Shown here in pieces: positions 7,778 to 16,334 of a DNA stretch of 64,000 bases; positions within the stretch are counted from its first letter, which is position 1; each line of letters starts with the position of its first letter. This stretch comes from Fuscovulum ytuae (GTDB lineage Bacteria > Pseudomonadota > Alphaproteobacteria > Rhodobacterales > Rhodobacteraceae), in contig NZ_CP124535.1 in the NCBI RefSeq assembly GCF_029953595.1, positions 1,644,001 to 1,708,000 of the forward strand, in the 5' to 3' direction. The notes below the pieces were generated by a model. It worked only from the letters and a program-made list of their open reading frames with translations. It did no database searches and was not told the DNA's origin. The position numbers were made by a program, and so were the translations under genes.

Positions 7778-8938
7778 ATGACCCACAACGTTCCCAACCG
7801 GAACTGGTCCTACCCCACCGCCATCAAATTCGGCGTGGGCCGCATCGCGGAACTGGCCGAACATTGCCGCGCGGCGGGGATCACCAAACCCCTTTTCGTC
7901 ACCGACAAGGCGCTGGCCTCCCTTCCGATCACGGCCGAGGCTGTGGCGGTCCTCGATAAGGCCGGTCTTGGCACCGCCGTCTTCTCCGAAGTGGACCCCA
8001 ACCCCAACGAAGGCAATATGGCGGCGGGCATCAAGGTCTATAAGGCCGGCGGCCATGACGGCGTGATCTGCTTTGGCGGCGGCTCGGCGCTTGATCTTGG
8101 CAAGATGATCGCCCTCATGGCGCATCAGCGCGCCGATCTGTCCGTCTGGGACCTTGAGGATATCGACGACTGGTTCACCCGCGCGGACGCATCGAAGATC
8201 GCGCCCATCGTCGCCGTGCCCACCACCGCCGGAACCGGGTCAGAAGTCGGTCGCGCTGGGGTGCTGACCAACTCGGTCACCCATAAGAAGAAGATCATCT
8301 TCCACCCCAAACTGATGCCCGCCATCACGATCTGCGACCCGGCGCTCACGGTGGGGATGCCCAAATTCATCACCGCAGGCACCGGGATGGACGCGCTCGC
8401 CCATTGCCTTGAGGCCTTCTGTTCCCCCTTCTACCACCCGATGTCCCAAGGCATCGCGCTGGAAGGGATGCGTCTGGTCTTCGAAAACCTGCCCACCGCC
8501 TATTCCGATCCCACGAACCTCGAGGCGCGGGCCCATATGATGTCCGCCGCCGCCATGGGCGCAGTGGCGTTCCAAAAGGGCTTGGGCGCGATCCACTCGC
8601 TCTCGCACCCCGTGGGCGCGGTCTACAACACCCATCACGGCACCACGAATGCGGTCGTGATGCCCATGGTCCTCGACTTCAACCGCCCGGCGATCGAGGC
8701 GCGGATTGAAAAGGCCGCCGCCTATATCGGCATCGCCGGAGGCTTTGACGGCTTCCGCAAGGCGGTGATGGACCTGCGCGCGACGCTGAACATCCCCGCC
8801 AACCTGACCGCGATGGGGGTCGAGGCCGCACGTCTGGACGAGTTGACCGAAATGGCACTGGAAGACCCGTCCTGCGGCGGCAACCCGATCGAGATGACGC
8901 GCGAGAATACCCGCGCGCTCTATCAGGCCTGCATGTAA
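7778..8938 (+). CDS. Iron-containing alcohol dehydrogenase (type III)
   Basis: 386 aa, the normal length of the family. GGGSALDLGK near residue 93 is the NAD-binding loop, GTGSEVGRAGV is the family signature, and the metal-binding histidines lie in GMDALAHCLEAF and HSLSHPVGAVYNTHHG. The start is 5 nt after the aldehyde dehydrogenase stop, with a ribosome site inside that gene's end, so the two are co-translated. It would interconvert an alcohol and an aldehyde in the cytoplasm, supplying the aldehyde for the preceding enzyme. Relatives include lactaldehyde reductase and the alcohol dehydrogenase of the alaninol pathway. The substrate is not determined. Confidence 0.92.
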   Translation: MTHNVPNRNWSYPTAIKFGVGRIAELAEHCRAAGITKPLFVTDKALASLPITAEAVAVLDKAGLGTAVFSEVDPNPNEGNMAAGIKVYKAGGHDGVICFGGGSALDLGKMIALMAHQRADLSVWDLEDIDDWFTRADASKIAPIVAVPTTAGTGSEVGRAGVLTNSVTHKKKIIFHPKLMPAITICDPALTVGMPKFITAGTGMDALAHCLEAFCSPFYHPMSQGIALEGMRLVFENLPTAYSDPTNLEARAHMMSAAAMGAVAFQKGLGAIHSLSHPVGAVYNTHHGTTNAVVMPMVLDFNRPAIEARIEKAAAYIGIAGGFDGFRKAVMDLRATLNIPANLTAMGVEAARLDELTEMALEDPSCGGNPIEMTRENTRALYQACM

Positions 8939-8944
8939 GGCGCG

Positions 8945-9007
8945 GGATGGGCCATCGGCCCATCCTCCCCCGCACCGTTCGGTAGGATGGGCCATAGGCC
9001 CATCCTA
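8945..9007. repeat. Two GGATGGGCC palindromes (REP-like)
   Basis: Copy 1 at 8945-8965 pairs GGATGGGCC with GGCCCATCC around ATC. Copy 2 at 8983-9007 pairs TAGGATGGGCC with GGCCCATCCTA around ATA. A half copy (GGCCCATCC) follows at about 9020-9029. A related, imperfect palindrome lies at 55948-55973 after the DNA ligase gene. These look like dispersed intergenic palindromes that can also act as transcription stops or mRNA-end stabilisers. Confidence 0.7.
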
Positions 9008-9053
9008 TCCCCAACCCAAAGGCCCATCCCAACCACCCCTGAAATCCAGCCCC

Positions 9054-9111
9054 TGTGGCCACATCTGTGGCCACAACATGCGGCACAAAACCCGGCACAA
9101 AACCCGGCACA
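9054..9111. repeat. TGTGGCCACA doublet and 12-bp CGGCACAAAACC tandem repeat
   Basis: The palindrome TGTGGCCACA occurs at 9054-9063 and 9066-9075 (period 12). It is followed by GCGGCACAAAACC and two further units reading CCGGCACAAAAC / CCGGCACAA, again period 12. The same array type occurs near 49184-49236, 63571-63617 (inverted) and 63743-63769 (inverted). It sits between the alcohol dehydrogenase and the FAD oxidase gene and explains the spurious CGTKPGTKPGT reading in that frame. Confidence 0.75.
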
Positions 9112-9138
9112 ATCCCTGCGCCCCGTGAAGGACCCACC

Positions 9139-10395
9139 ATGACCCCCATCCGCCATTGCGACATCGCTATCATCGGCGGCGGCGTCATCGGTCTGGCCAT
9201 CGCGGAACGGCTGGCCGCTGAGGGGCGCGACGTCACCCTGATCGACCCCAACCCCCCCGGCGAAACGATCAGCCAGAACGCCGCAAGCTACGGAAATGCC
9301 GGGACAATCGCCGATTACGCCATCCTTCCCGTCGGCACGCCGGATGTGCTGCGAAACCTCCCCTCCCTCCTTTTCGACAAGAACTCCCCCCTCGCCATCC
9401 GCCGCGCCGCGCTGCCGTCCCTCCTCCCCTGGCTCATCCGCTTCGCCCTCCAATCCCTCCCCGGCCCTGCCGAAAGAAACGCCCGCACCATCGCCGCCCT
9501 GATGACGGATGCCTGCCCTGACTGGCTCGACCTCGGCACCCGTCTTGGCGGCGGCGAAATCCTGAAAAAACGTGGCTGCCTCTATGTTTACGAGACGGCC
9601 TCCGCCTTCCGCGCCGCCGAACGCGACATGGCCTTCCGCCGTTCCCTCGGCGTGACGGTAGACCTGATCGACCCATCCACCCTGCGCCAGATGGAACCCG
9701 GCCTGCCAGAGGTCGAAGGCGGCGCGGCCTTCTTCCCGAAGGCCGTTTTCCTGAACGATCCCGGCCGGATGATCGGCCTGCTGCGGGCCGAGGTCGCCGC
9801 CCGCACCGAAACCCTCACCGCCCGGGTGGAAACCCTTGAAAGACAAGGCGATGGCATCCTTCTCACCGGCCCCGACCTGCGGCTGAAGGCCCGCCGTGTC
9901 ATCCTCGCCGCAGGGGCCCATTCCCGCCGCCTCGCCACGATGGCGGGCGACCGCCTGCCCCTGGATACCGAACGCGGCTACCATGTCGAATGGGACATGC
10001 CCACGCCCCCCGTCACCCGCCCCACCTGCCCCACCTCGCGCGGCTTCTACCTTTGCCCGATGGAGGGCCGTCTGCGCGTGGCAGGCACTGTCGAACTGGG
10101 TGGTCTCACAGCCCCACCTTCACCCCATCGCGTCGCAAAACTCGTTGAAGGCGCAAGGAAAATCTTTCCCGATCTGCCCGCCCCAAATCGCGATTGGATG
10201 GGCTTCCGCCCCTCTATGCCCGACAGCGTGCCCGTCATCGGCCCCTCCCGCGCCGGGGCCGAGGTGATCCATGCCTTCGGTCACGGCCATCTTGGCGTTT
10301 CGCTTGCCCCCGTCACCGCCCGCATCGTGGCCGATCTGATCGCAGGCCGCGCCCCGCATATGGACCTCACCCCGCTTTCCCCCTCCCGCTTCTGA
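9139..10395 (+). CDS. FAD-dependent D-amino-acid dehydrogenase-like oxidoreductase (DadA family)
   Basis: 418 aa from ATG 9139, preceded by GAAGGA; the longer frame from 9055 reads through the repeat array. The N-terminus IAIIGGGVIGLAIAERLAAEG is an FAD Rossmann fold, and a C-terminal GFRPSMPDSVPVIG / HAFGHGHLGVS segment is typical of the DAO/DadA family. Members oxidise amino acids or secondary amines to oxo acids, passing electrons to FAD. It follows the ligase/dehydrogenase cluster in the same direction but across a 200-bp repeat-bearing gap, so it may be a separate transcription unit. Its substrate could be the amino acid released from the pathway (inference). Confidence 0.85.
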   Translation: MTPIRHCDIAIIGGGVIGLAIAERLAAEGRDVTLIDPNPPGETISQNAASYGNAGTIADYAILPVGTPDVLRNLPSLLFDKNSPLAIRRAALPSLLPWLIRFALQSLPGPAERNARTIAALMTDACPDWLDLGTRLGGGEILKKRGCLYVYETASAFRAAERDMAFRRSLGVTVDLIDPSTLRQMEPGLPEVEGGAAFFPKAVFLNDPGRMIGLLRAEVAARTETLTARVETLERQGDGILLTGPDLRLKARRVILAAGAHSRRLATMAGDRLPLDTERGYHVEWDMPTPPVTRPTCPTSRGFYLCPMEGRLRVAGTVELGGLTAPPSPHRVAKLVEGARKIFPDLPAPNRDWMGFRPSMPDSVPVIGPSRAGAEVIHAFGHGHLGVSLAPVTARIVADLIAGRAPHMDLTPLSPSRF

Positions 10396-10496
10396 CGCCC
10401 GCCGCATTCACCCTTCGTCAACCCGGCAAATGCAGGCTTGATTTTCCCGCCCTCCCTGCGACAGGTGGCAGGGCATGAGTGAAGGGAGTTTCGGGC

Positions 10497-11492
10497 ATGG
10501 CAAGACGCGCGCTGGTGACAGGTTCCGCAGGGTTCATCGGCTATCACCTCTGCCGCCGCCTTCTCGCCGATGGGTGGGAGGTGACGGGCCTTGACGCCAT
10601 GACGACCTATTACGACGTCACCCTCAAGGAACGCCGCCTTGCCCAACTGCAGCAATCCCCCGGCTTTCGCGCCGTCACAGGGCTGGTGGAAACCCCCGGC
10701 CTCGTGGCCGAACTGGCAGACGGGGTGGAGGTGATCATCCACCTCGCCGCGCAGGCAGGCGTGCGCTATTCCATCGACCACCCCCGCAGCTATGTCGAGG
10801 CCAACCTCATCGGCACCTATGAGGTGCTCGAGGCGGCGCGCGCCACCAAGCCCGCCCATCTCTTGATCGCCTCCACCTCTTCCGTCTATGGCGCGAACAC
10901 CGACATGCCCTATGCCGAGGGGCACAAGGCCGACCACCCGATGTCCTTTTACGCCGCGACGAAAAAAGCGGGCGAGGCGATGGGTCATTCCTACGCCCAT
11001 CTCTACACCATCCCCACCACGATGTTCCGCTTCTTCACGGTCTATGGCCCCTGGGGCCGCCCCGACATGGCGCTTTTCAAATTTGTTAAGGCCGTTCTGG
11101 CGGGCGATCCCATCGACATCTACAACCACGGCGACATGCGTCGGGATTTCACCTATGTCGATGATTTGGTTGAAGGAATTTCCCGCCTGATCGACGCACC
11201 CCCAACCAGGTCGGCAGGCCCGATGGACAGCCTCTCCCCCGTCGCCCCTTACCGGATCGTTAATATTGGCAATGGGACGCCGGTCGGGTTGATGGATTTC
11301 GTCCAAGCCGTGGAAGAGGCAACCGGGCGCACCGCCGACAAGCGCCTCCTGCCCATGCAGCCCGGCGACGTGCCCGCCACATGGGCTGATGCCAGCTTGA
11401 TCGAGGCACTGACCGGCCCCCTCCCTCGCACCGACATCCGCGACGGCGTCCGTCGTTTCGTCGATTGGTATCGGGATTTCTACCGGGTCTGA
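10497..11492 (+). CDS. NAD-dependent epimerase, probable UDP-glucuronate 4-epimerase
   Basis: 331 aa from ATG 10497, with AAGGGAG upstream; a GTG at 10479 is in frame but lies at the ribosome site. It is an extended short-chain dehydrogenase: [18 protein letters not shown] binds NAD near the N-terminus, STSSVYGAN and [12 protein letters not shown] hold the Ser and Tyr-x3-Lys catalytic residues, and [15 protein letters not shown] is characteristic of the LpsL/CapI group. It would interconvert UDP-glucuronate and UDP-galacturonate for cell-surface polysaccharide or LPS. No other polysaccharide genes are nearby, so it stands alone here. Confidence 0.87.
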   Translation: MARRALVTGSAGFIGYHLCRRLLADGWEVTGLDAMTTYYDVTLKERRLAQLQQSPGFRAVTGLVETPGLVAELADGVEVIIHLAAQAGVRYSIDHPRSYVEANLIGTYEVLEAARATKPAHLLIASTSSVYGANTDMPYAEGHKADHPMSFYAATKKAGEAMGHSYAHLYTIPTTMFRFFTVYGPWGRPDMALFKFVKAVLAGDPIDIYNHGDMRRDFTYVDDLVEGISRLIDAPPTRSAGPMDSLSPVAPYRIVNIGNGTPVGLMDFVQAVEEATGRTADKRLLPMQPGDVPATWADASLIEALTGPLPRTDIRDGVRRFVDWYRDFYRV

Positions 11493-11502
11493 CCGGGCAG
11501 GG

Positions 11503-12489
11503 TCAGAGCATCGCAGGCACCACCTGATCCGGCGGGCGATGCCCGTCGGCAAAGGTCTTGATGTTGATGATGACCTTCTCGCCCATCTCGATCCGCCCCT
11601 CGATCGTGGCCGATCCCATATGCGGCAGCAGCACGACATTGGGCAATTCCCGCAGGCGCGGGTTGATCTCTGCCCCCCGCTCATAGACATCCAGCCCCGC
11701 CCCCGCGATCTCGCCCGCGCGCAGCATTCGCGTCAGGGCATTCTCGTCAATCACCTCCCCGCGCGAGGTGTTCACCACCACCGCCGACGGTTTCAGCAAC
11801 TTCAACCGCCGCGCGTTCATCAGGTGATAGGTCGATGGCGTATGTGGGCAGTTGATGGAAATCACGTCCATTCGGGCGATCATCTGGTCAAGGCTTTCCC
11901 ACCATGTCGCCTCAAGCTCCGCCTCCACCTCCGGGCGCAGACGGCGGCGATTGTGGTAATGGATCTGCATCCCAAAGGCCCGCGCCCGCTTCGCCACTGC
12001 CTGCCCGATCCGCCCCATGCCAAGGATGCCCAGCCGCTTGCCCCCGATCCGGCCGCCAAGCAGCGCCATCGGCGACCAGCCCGGCCATTCGCCGGACTGC
12101 ATCATCGCCAGCCCCGCCGGAATGCGACGCGTCACCCCAAGGATCAGCGCCATGGTCATATCGGCGGTATCCTCGGTCACCACCCCCGGCGTGTTCGACA
12201 CAAGGATGCCGCGCTGCCGCGCCGTCGCCACATCGATATGATCCACCCCCGCGCCATAATTGGCGATCAGCTTCAGCCGATCCCCCGCCTGCGCCAAAAG
12301 CCCCGCGTCGATGCTATCGGTGATCGTCGGCACCAGAACATCCGCCCGCCGCATCGCCTCGGCCAACTCATCCCGGCTCATCGGGCGGTCAGGATCGCGC
12401 AGCTCGACATCGAACAATTCCTTCATCCGGGTCTCGACCGGTTCAGGCAACCGTCGCGTCACAACAACACTTAGACGTCCGGCGGGCAT
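11503..12489 (-). CDS. D-2-hydroxyacid dehydrogenase (glyoxylate/hydroxypyruvate reductase-like)
   Basis: 328 aa from the ATG complementary to 12487-12489, with GGAGAC upstream; the longer frame to 12681 has no support. NYGAGVDHID is the substrate-domain signature, LGILGMGRIGQAVAKRA the NAD Rossmann fold, NTSRGEVIDE the conserved active-site strand, and LLPHMGSAT carries the catalytic His. This combination is typical of the alphaproteobacterial glyoxylate/2-hydroxyacid reductases. It is convergent with the epimerase (10 nt between the stops) and divergent from the SH3 protein gene. Confidence 0.88.
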   Translation of the reverse strand: MPAGRLSVVVTRRLPEPVETRMKELFDVELRDPDRPMSRDELAEAMRRADVLVPTITDSIDAGLLAQAGDRLKLIANYGAGVDHIDVATARQRGILVSNTPGVVTEDTADMTMALILGVTRRIPAGLAMMQSGEWPGWSPMALLGGRIGGKRLGILGMGRIGQAVAKRARAFGMQIHYHNRRRLRPEVEAELEATWWESLDQMIARMDVISINCPHTPSTYHLMNARRLKLLKPSAVVVNTSRGEVIDENALTRMLRAGEIAGAGLDVYERGAEINPRLRELPNVVLLPHMGSATIEGRIEMGEKVIINIKTFADGHRPPDQVVPAML

Positions 12490-12665
12490 GTCCTGTCTCC
12501 CTGCACTTCCAAATCCGCAATCCTGATGGCAAAGTGGCCGGAAGACGGGGCAGGCACAAGCCCCGGCAAACGACAAGGCGCCCCCGCAAGGGGACGACGA
12601 GGCAGCAGAGCAGGCCACGTAAGACCGGAACACCGGCACGCGGCCAAAATGACAGGCGGGACGAC

Positions 12666-13340
12666 ATGGCACTCTCGGCACGTATGGCGCTGGCTGGCGC
12701 TTTGATCTGGGCGGCGGGTATCGCTGGCGCGCAAGAAGGCGTGCGCCCCATGCCCCGGCCCGACACAGCCCCCGCGCAAGCCGCTGAAATCACACCCATA
12801 GCCGTGGCGACCCCGGCCCCCGACGCGGCGCCAGCGCTTGCCGCCCCCGTCGTGCCGGAACCCGCCACAGCCGCCACCCCCGCCGTCGCGGCAAAGCCCG
12901 CGCGCGATCCGAACCGTGGCTCGGTCACCAACCTGCCGCTTCCCCGCTATGTCAGCCTCAAGGGCAGCGAAGGCAACGCCCGCCGCGGCCCCGGCCTGAC
13001 GCACCGCATCGACTGGGTCTTCACCCGGTCGGGCATGCCGCTGAAGATCACCGCCGAATTCGAACATTGGCGTCGCGTCGAAGACGCCGAGGGCGTGGGC
13101 GGCTGGGTCCATTACGCCCTTCTTTCCGGCGTCCGCTCCATCCTCGTGGCCAAGGATATGGCCGAATTCCACGCCCGCCCGCAGGACGAATCAGAGGTCC
13201 TTTTCAAAGCCGAACGCAATGTCGTGGGTTGGGTGCAGGAATGCGGCGCCGACTGGTGCCGCGTCTCGGTCAATGGCGATCGGGGCTGGGTGCATAAATC
13301 CGCCCTCTGGGGTGTCCAACCCGGCGAGATCATCGAATAA
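12666..13340 (+). CDS. Secreted SH3-domain protein
   Basis: 224 aa from ATG 12666. A signal peptide is visible (residues 1-22, ending AGIAGAQ), followed by an Ala/Pro-rich linker to about residue 80. Two bacterial SH3-like repeats then follow: one around YVSLKGSEGNARRGPG, and a second with FHARPQDESEVLFKAE and GDRGWVHKSALWG. Such proteins sit in the periplasm and often bind peptidoglycan. The family is common in Rhodobacteraceae, usually as a conserved SH3 domain protein without a specific role. The upstream in-frame extension from 12534 is basic and unlikely to be translated. Confidence 0.8.
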   Translation: MALSARMALAGALIWAAGIAGAQEGVRPMPRPDTAPAQAAEITPIAVATPAPDAAPALAAPVVPEPATAATPAVAAKPARDPNRGSVTNLPLPRYVSLKGSEGNARRGPGLTHRIDWVFTRSGMPLKITAEFEHWRRVEDAEGVGGWVHYALLSGVRSILVAKDMAEFHARPQDESEVLFKAERNVVGWVQECGADWCRVSVNGDRGWVHKSALWGVQPGEIIE

Positions 13341-13419
13341 CCCGGTTGCGAGTCGCTTTCGCTTGCTCGCCTCCCCCCCGCTTTGATACCCCCCGGCATC
13401 CGCCAAGACGGAGGCCCTA

Positions 13420-14367
13420 ATGTCCTTACCGCAATCCGTGCGCATGAACATGTCGGCGGGGGTCGCCTCTGTCGTCGTGGCGGCCCTGCTTGTCGGGCTA
13501 AAGCTTTACGCCCTCGGCCAGACCGGGGCGCTGTCCATCGCCGCCTCCTTGGCCGATAGCGCGATGGACCTGATGGTCAGCCTTGGCGCGATGGCCGCCA
13601 TCTTCTACGCCGCCAAACCGGCAGACGAAGATCACGCCTTCGGCCACAGTTCTGCCGAAGACCTCGCCGCACTGGGACAGGCGATCTTCATCATCATCGC
13701 GGCAGGCGTTATCGCATGGGGGGCTGTGGCGCGGCTCATCGCCGACGAACCCGTTCCGCTTGCCTCCGAAGGTTTCGGGATGGCGGTGATGACTGTATCC
13801 ATCCTTCTCACCCTCGGCCTTGTCTGGTGGCAGGGCCGCGTCGCCCGCCGCACAGGCAGCCGCGTCGTGGCCGCCGACCGCCTGCACTACCTTGGCGACC
13901 TTCTGCCCAATATCGGGGCCATCGCCTCGCTCTGGGCCTCGTCGCGCTTTGGCCTGTCTTCCATCGACTCGGTCGTGGCCCTTGGGGCTGCCGCCATGCT
14001 GGCCCTCGGCGCGGTCAAGATCGGCAAAGGCGCATGGGACGCGCTGATGGACCGCCGCGCCGACCCCGATATCGTCGCAGGCATTGGCCGCATCGCGGCC
14101 GATTGGCCCGGCGTGCGCGGCTTCCACGACCTCAAGACCCGCACCGCAGGCAGCCGCATCTTCGTCAATATCCATATCGAACTGGACGGCGACCAAACCC
14201 TGCGCGAAGCCCATGCCATCGGCGCAAGCCTGCGCCGCAAGATCCTTGAAACCTACCCGCAGGCCGATGTTATCGTCCACAAGGACGTCGCGCGCATCTC
14301 GGGCGATGCAGCCCAAGGCAATGACCGCCCCCGCCATCCCGAAAGCGGTCACGCCCGCCCGCATTGA
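13420..14367 (+). CDS. Cation diffusion facilitator metal exporter (FieF-like)
   Basis: 315 aa. Six membrane segments occupy the first 210 residues. Metal-site motifs include SLADSAMDLMVS in segment II and HYLGDLLPNIGA in segment V, which give the Asp/His quartet (DxxxD and HxxxD) of the CDF family. The C-terminal cytoplasmic domain, from about residue 215, includes GVRGFHDLKTRTAG and the HIELDGDQTL metal/dimer region. It exports divalent cations (Zn, Fe or Cd) in exchange for protons. The C-terminal tail is somewhat longer than usual and His/Arg-rich. No metal regulator is adjacent. Confidence 0.93.
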   Translation: MSLPQSVRMNMSAGVASVVVAALLVGLKLYALGQTGALSIAASLADSAMDLMVSLGAMAAIFYAAKPADEDHAFGHSSAEDLAALGQAIFIIIAAGVIAWGAVARLIADEPVPLASEGFGMAVMTVSILLTLGLVWWQGRVARRTGSRVVAADRLHYLGDLLPNIGAIASLWASSRFGLSSIDSVVALGAAAMLALGAVKIGKGAWDALMDRRADPDIVAGIGRIAADWPGVRGFHDLKTRTAGSRIFVNIHIELDGDQTLREAHAIGASLRRKILETYPQADVIVHKDVARISGDAAQGNDRPRHPESGHARPH

Positions 14368-14437
14368 CCGACCAAAGCCTACTCGCACCGGGGGGACGAC
14401 TGTGCCATCCTAGGCAGACGCGCCCTTGCCAAGTAGC

Positions 14438-14467
14438 GAGTCGACTCTTATTATCCAATCGTATAAT
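14438..14467 (+). promoter_or_regulatory. Promoter of the TetR gene: GANTC palindrome at -35, TATAAT at -10
   Basis: TATAAT (14462-14467) is a perfect -10, lying 16 nt before the TetR-type start codon. At the -35 position is the palindrome GAGTCGACTC (14438-14447), which contains two abutting GANTC sites, the recognition sequence of the CcrM methyltransferase. There is no TTGACA-like hexamer. An ATTAT-N8-ATAAT inverted repeat overlaps the -10 and could be the regulator's own operator. Confidence 0.5.
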
Positions 14468-14483
14468 TGCAAAGGCCACCGCC

Positions 14484-15149
14484 ATGGCATCTCCAGCCCT
14501 GCGCCGCCCCTATCGCCGTGAAGGCGAAGAAAAACGCCGCGACGACCTGATCGCAGCCGCAATGACCCTTGTTGCCGAAGGCGGGCCAGAAGCCGCCACC
14601 GTCCGCGCCATCGCCGCCCGCGCGGGCGTCACCCCCGGCCTGATCCGGCACTACTTCCAATCCAAGGAAGAACTGACCCACGCCGCCTATCGCCATGTGA
14701 TGGAGGCGATGACGAACGAGGCAATCCGCGCCGCCAACGCCACCGCCTCTGACGATCCCGCCATCCGCCTTGCCGCCTTTGTCACCGCCAATTTCAGCGC
14801 AGCTGTGATGACGCCCCTCTTGGTCGGCGTCTGGGCTGGCTACATGCATCTGGGCCGCAACGACCCCGTGATCCATCAGATCCACGAAAGCACCTATCTC
14901 GGCTACCGCGACCGGCTTCAGGCCCTGATCGCCGCCCTGCCCCGCCCCGCCGATCCCGCCCGCGACCGGCGCGAGGCCATCGCCTGCAACGCTCTGATCG
15001 ACGGCCTCTGGCTCGAAGGCGGCTCGCTTCCCGAAGGCTTCGCCCCCGGCGAGGTGCAGCGCATCGCGCTCGACGGCGTCGCCGCCATCCTCGGCATCCG
15101 TTTCCCAGCCGACGCCTATCCCGACCCTTCCGAAAGAAAGACCGACTGA
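14484..15149 (+). CDS. TetR-family regulator, BetI-like
   Basis: 221 aa from ATG 14484; the upstream extension to 14364 crosses the promoter. The HTH is at about residues 35-62 (TVRAIAARAGVTPGLIRHYF, continuing into QSKEEL), with a C-terminal domain of the BetI type. Its stop directly abuts the start of the AruH-like gene with no spacer, so it is the first gene of that operon and its probable autoregulator. The ligand is likely to be arginine or an intermediate of the pathway (inference from position). Confidence 0.88.
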   Translation: MASPALRRPYRREGEEKRRDDLIAAAMTLVAEGGPEAATVRAIAARAGVTPGLIRHYFQSKEELTHAAYRHVMEAMTNEAIRAANATASDDPAIRLAAFVTANFSAAVMTPLLVGVWAGYMHLGRNDPVIHQIHESTYLGYRDRLQALIAALPRPADPARDRREAIACNALIDGLWLEGGSLPEGFAPGEVQRIALDGVAAILGIRFPADAYPDPSERKTD

Positions 15150-16334
15150 ATGCGCTATGCCCCCGTTACCGAAAGACTCGCGGGCCTCGGCGGCGCGAAA
15201 TGGGAAATCCATGCCCTCGCCCGCCGAATGCAGGCCGCAGGCGAGGCGGTGATCGAACTCACCATCGGTGAACCCGACGTCCCCACCCCCGCCGCCCTGA
15301 TGGAAACCGCCCATCGGGCGATGGTCGCGGGCCGCACCGGTTACAGCAACGGGCAGGGCGAACCCGCCCTCGTCGCGGCGCTTGCCGCCCGCTACAGCGC
15401 GCGCCGGGGCCGCCCCATCGGCAAGGATCAGGTCATGTGCCTCCCCGGCACCCAGACCACGCTGTACGCTATCCTGCAAACCCTCGTAACCGAAGGCGAT
15501 GAGGTACTGGTCGGCGACCCGATGTATGCCACCTATGAAGGCCTGATCCGCGCCACGGGTGCCGCCGTCACCCCGGTTCCCCTGCGCCCGGAGACGGGCT
15601 TTCGCATGCAACCCGCCGATGTCGCGGCCCGCATCACGCCCCGGTCGCGTATCCTTTTCCTCAACAGCCCGCATAACCCCACCGGGGCCGTGCTGACGAA
15701 GGACGACCTTACAGCCCTCTGCCAACTCGCCGCCGCGCATGACCTTTGGGTGATCTGCGATGAGGTCTATGAGGATCTCTGTTTCCCCGGCGTGACCTTC
15801 GCCTCCCCCCTCGACCTGCCCGAATTCGCCGACCGCGTCATTGTCGCCTCCTCCATCTCCAAATCCCACGCCGCCCCCGGCTTTCGCTCCGGCTGGTGCA
15901 TCGGACCTGCCGAATTCTGCGCCCGCCTCCTGCCTTTGTCGGAAACCATGCTCTTCGGCAGCCAACCCTTCATCGCCGACATGACCGCCGAGGCCGTCTC
16001 CACCCCCTCCCCCATCGCGGCCGAAATGATGGCCCGCTTTCACCGCCGCGCCATCCTGATCCGCGACAGGCTTGACGGCGTGGCAGGCCTCAAGGTCCAC
16101 ATGCCGCAAGCCGGCATGTTCGCCCTTCTCGACATCCGCGCCAGCGGGATGACCGGCGACGCCTTCGCCCGCGCCCTTCTGGCCAAAGCAAAGGTCGCCA
16201 CCATGCCCGGAGAAAGCTTCGGCACCGCCCTCTCCGGCTGGCTGCGCCTCTCCCTCACCCAACCCGATGACCGGATCGAAACGGCCTGCACCCGCATCGC
16301 CGCCTTCGCCGCCGAACGGAGGGTCGCGGCATGA
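15150..16334 (+). CDS. aruH: Class I/II aminotransferase, probable arginine:pyruvate transaminase
   Basis: 394 aa, a fold-type I PLP enzyme. LNSPHNPTGAVL, CDEVYEDLCFPG and SSISKSHAAPGFRSGW (Schiff-base Lys in SKSHA) are all present. The N-terminus MRYAPVTERLAG and the spacing of motifs resemble Pseudomonas AruH closely as I recall that sequence. AruH transfers the alpha-amino group of L-arginine to pyruvate, giving 2-ketoarginine. The next gene overlaps by 4 nt and encodes an AruI-like decarboxylase, the partner enzyme, which is the main argument for the specific call. An alternative is a broader aspartate/aromatic aminotransferase. Confidence 0.75.
   Translation: MRYAPVTERLAGLGGAKWEIHALARRMQAAGEAVIELTIGEPDVPTPAALMETAHRAMVAGRTGYSNGQGEPALVAALAARYSARRGRPIGKDQVMCLPGTQTTLYAILQTLVTEGDEVLVGDPMYATYEGLIRATGAAVTPVPLRPETGFRMQPADVAARITPRSRILFLNSPHNPTGAVLTKDDLTALCQLAAAHDLWVICDEVYEDLCFPGVTFASPLDLPEFADRVIVASSISKSHAAPGFRSGWCIGPAEFCARLLPLSETMLFGSQPFIADMTAEAVSTPSPIAAEMMARFHRRAILIRDRLDGVAGLKVHMPQAGMFALLDIRASGMTGDAFARALLAKAKVATMPGESFGTALSGWLRLSLTQPDDRIETACTRIAAFAAERRVAA

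Noticed and set aside
14451-16262. A 603-codon minus-strand frame opposite the TetR and AruH-like genes
   Set aside because: It is antisense to two well-supported genes and covers the promoter; the composition is typical of a shadow.
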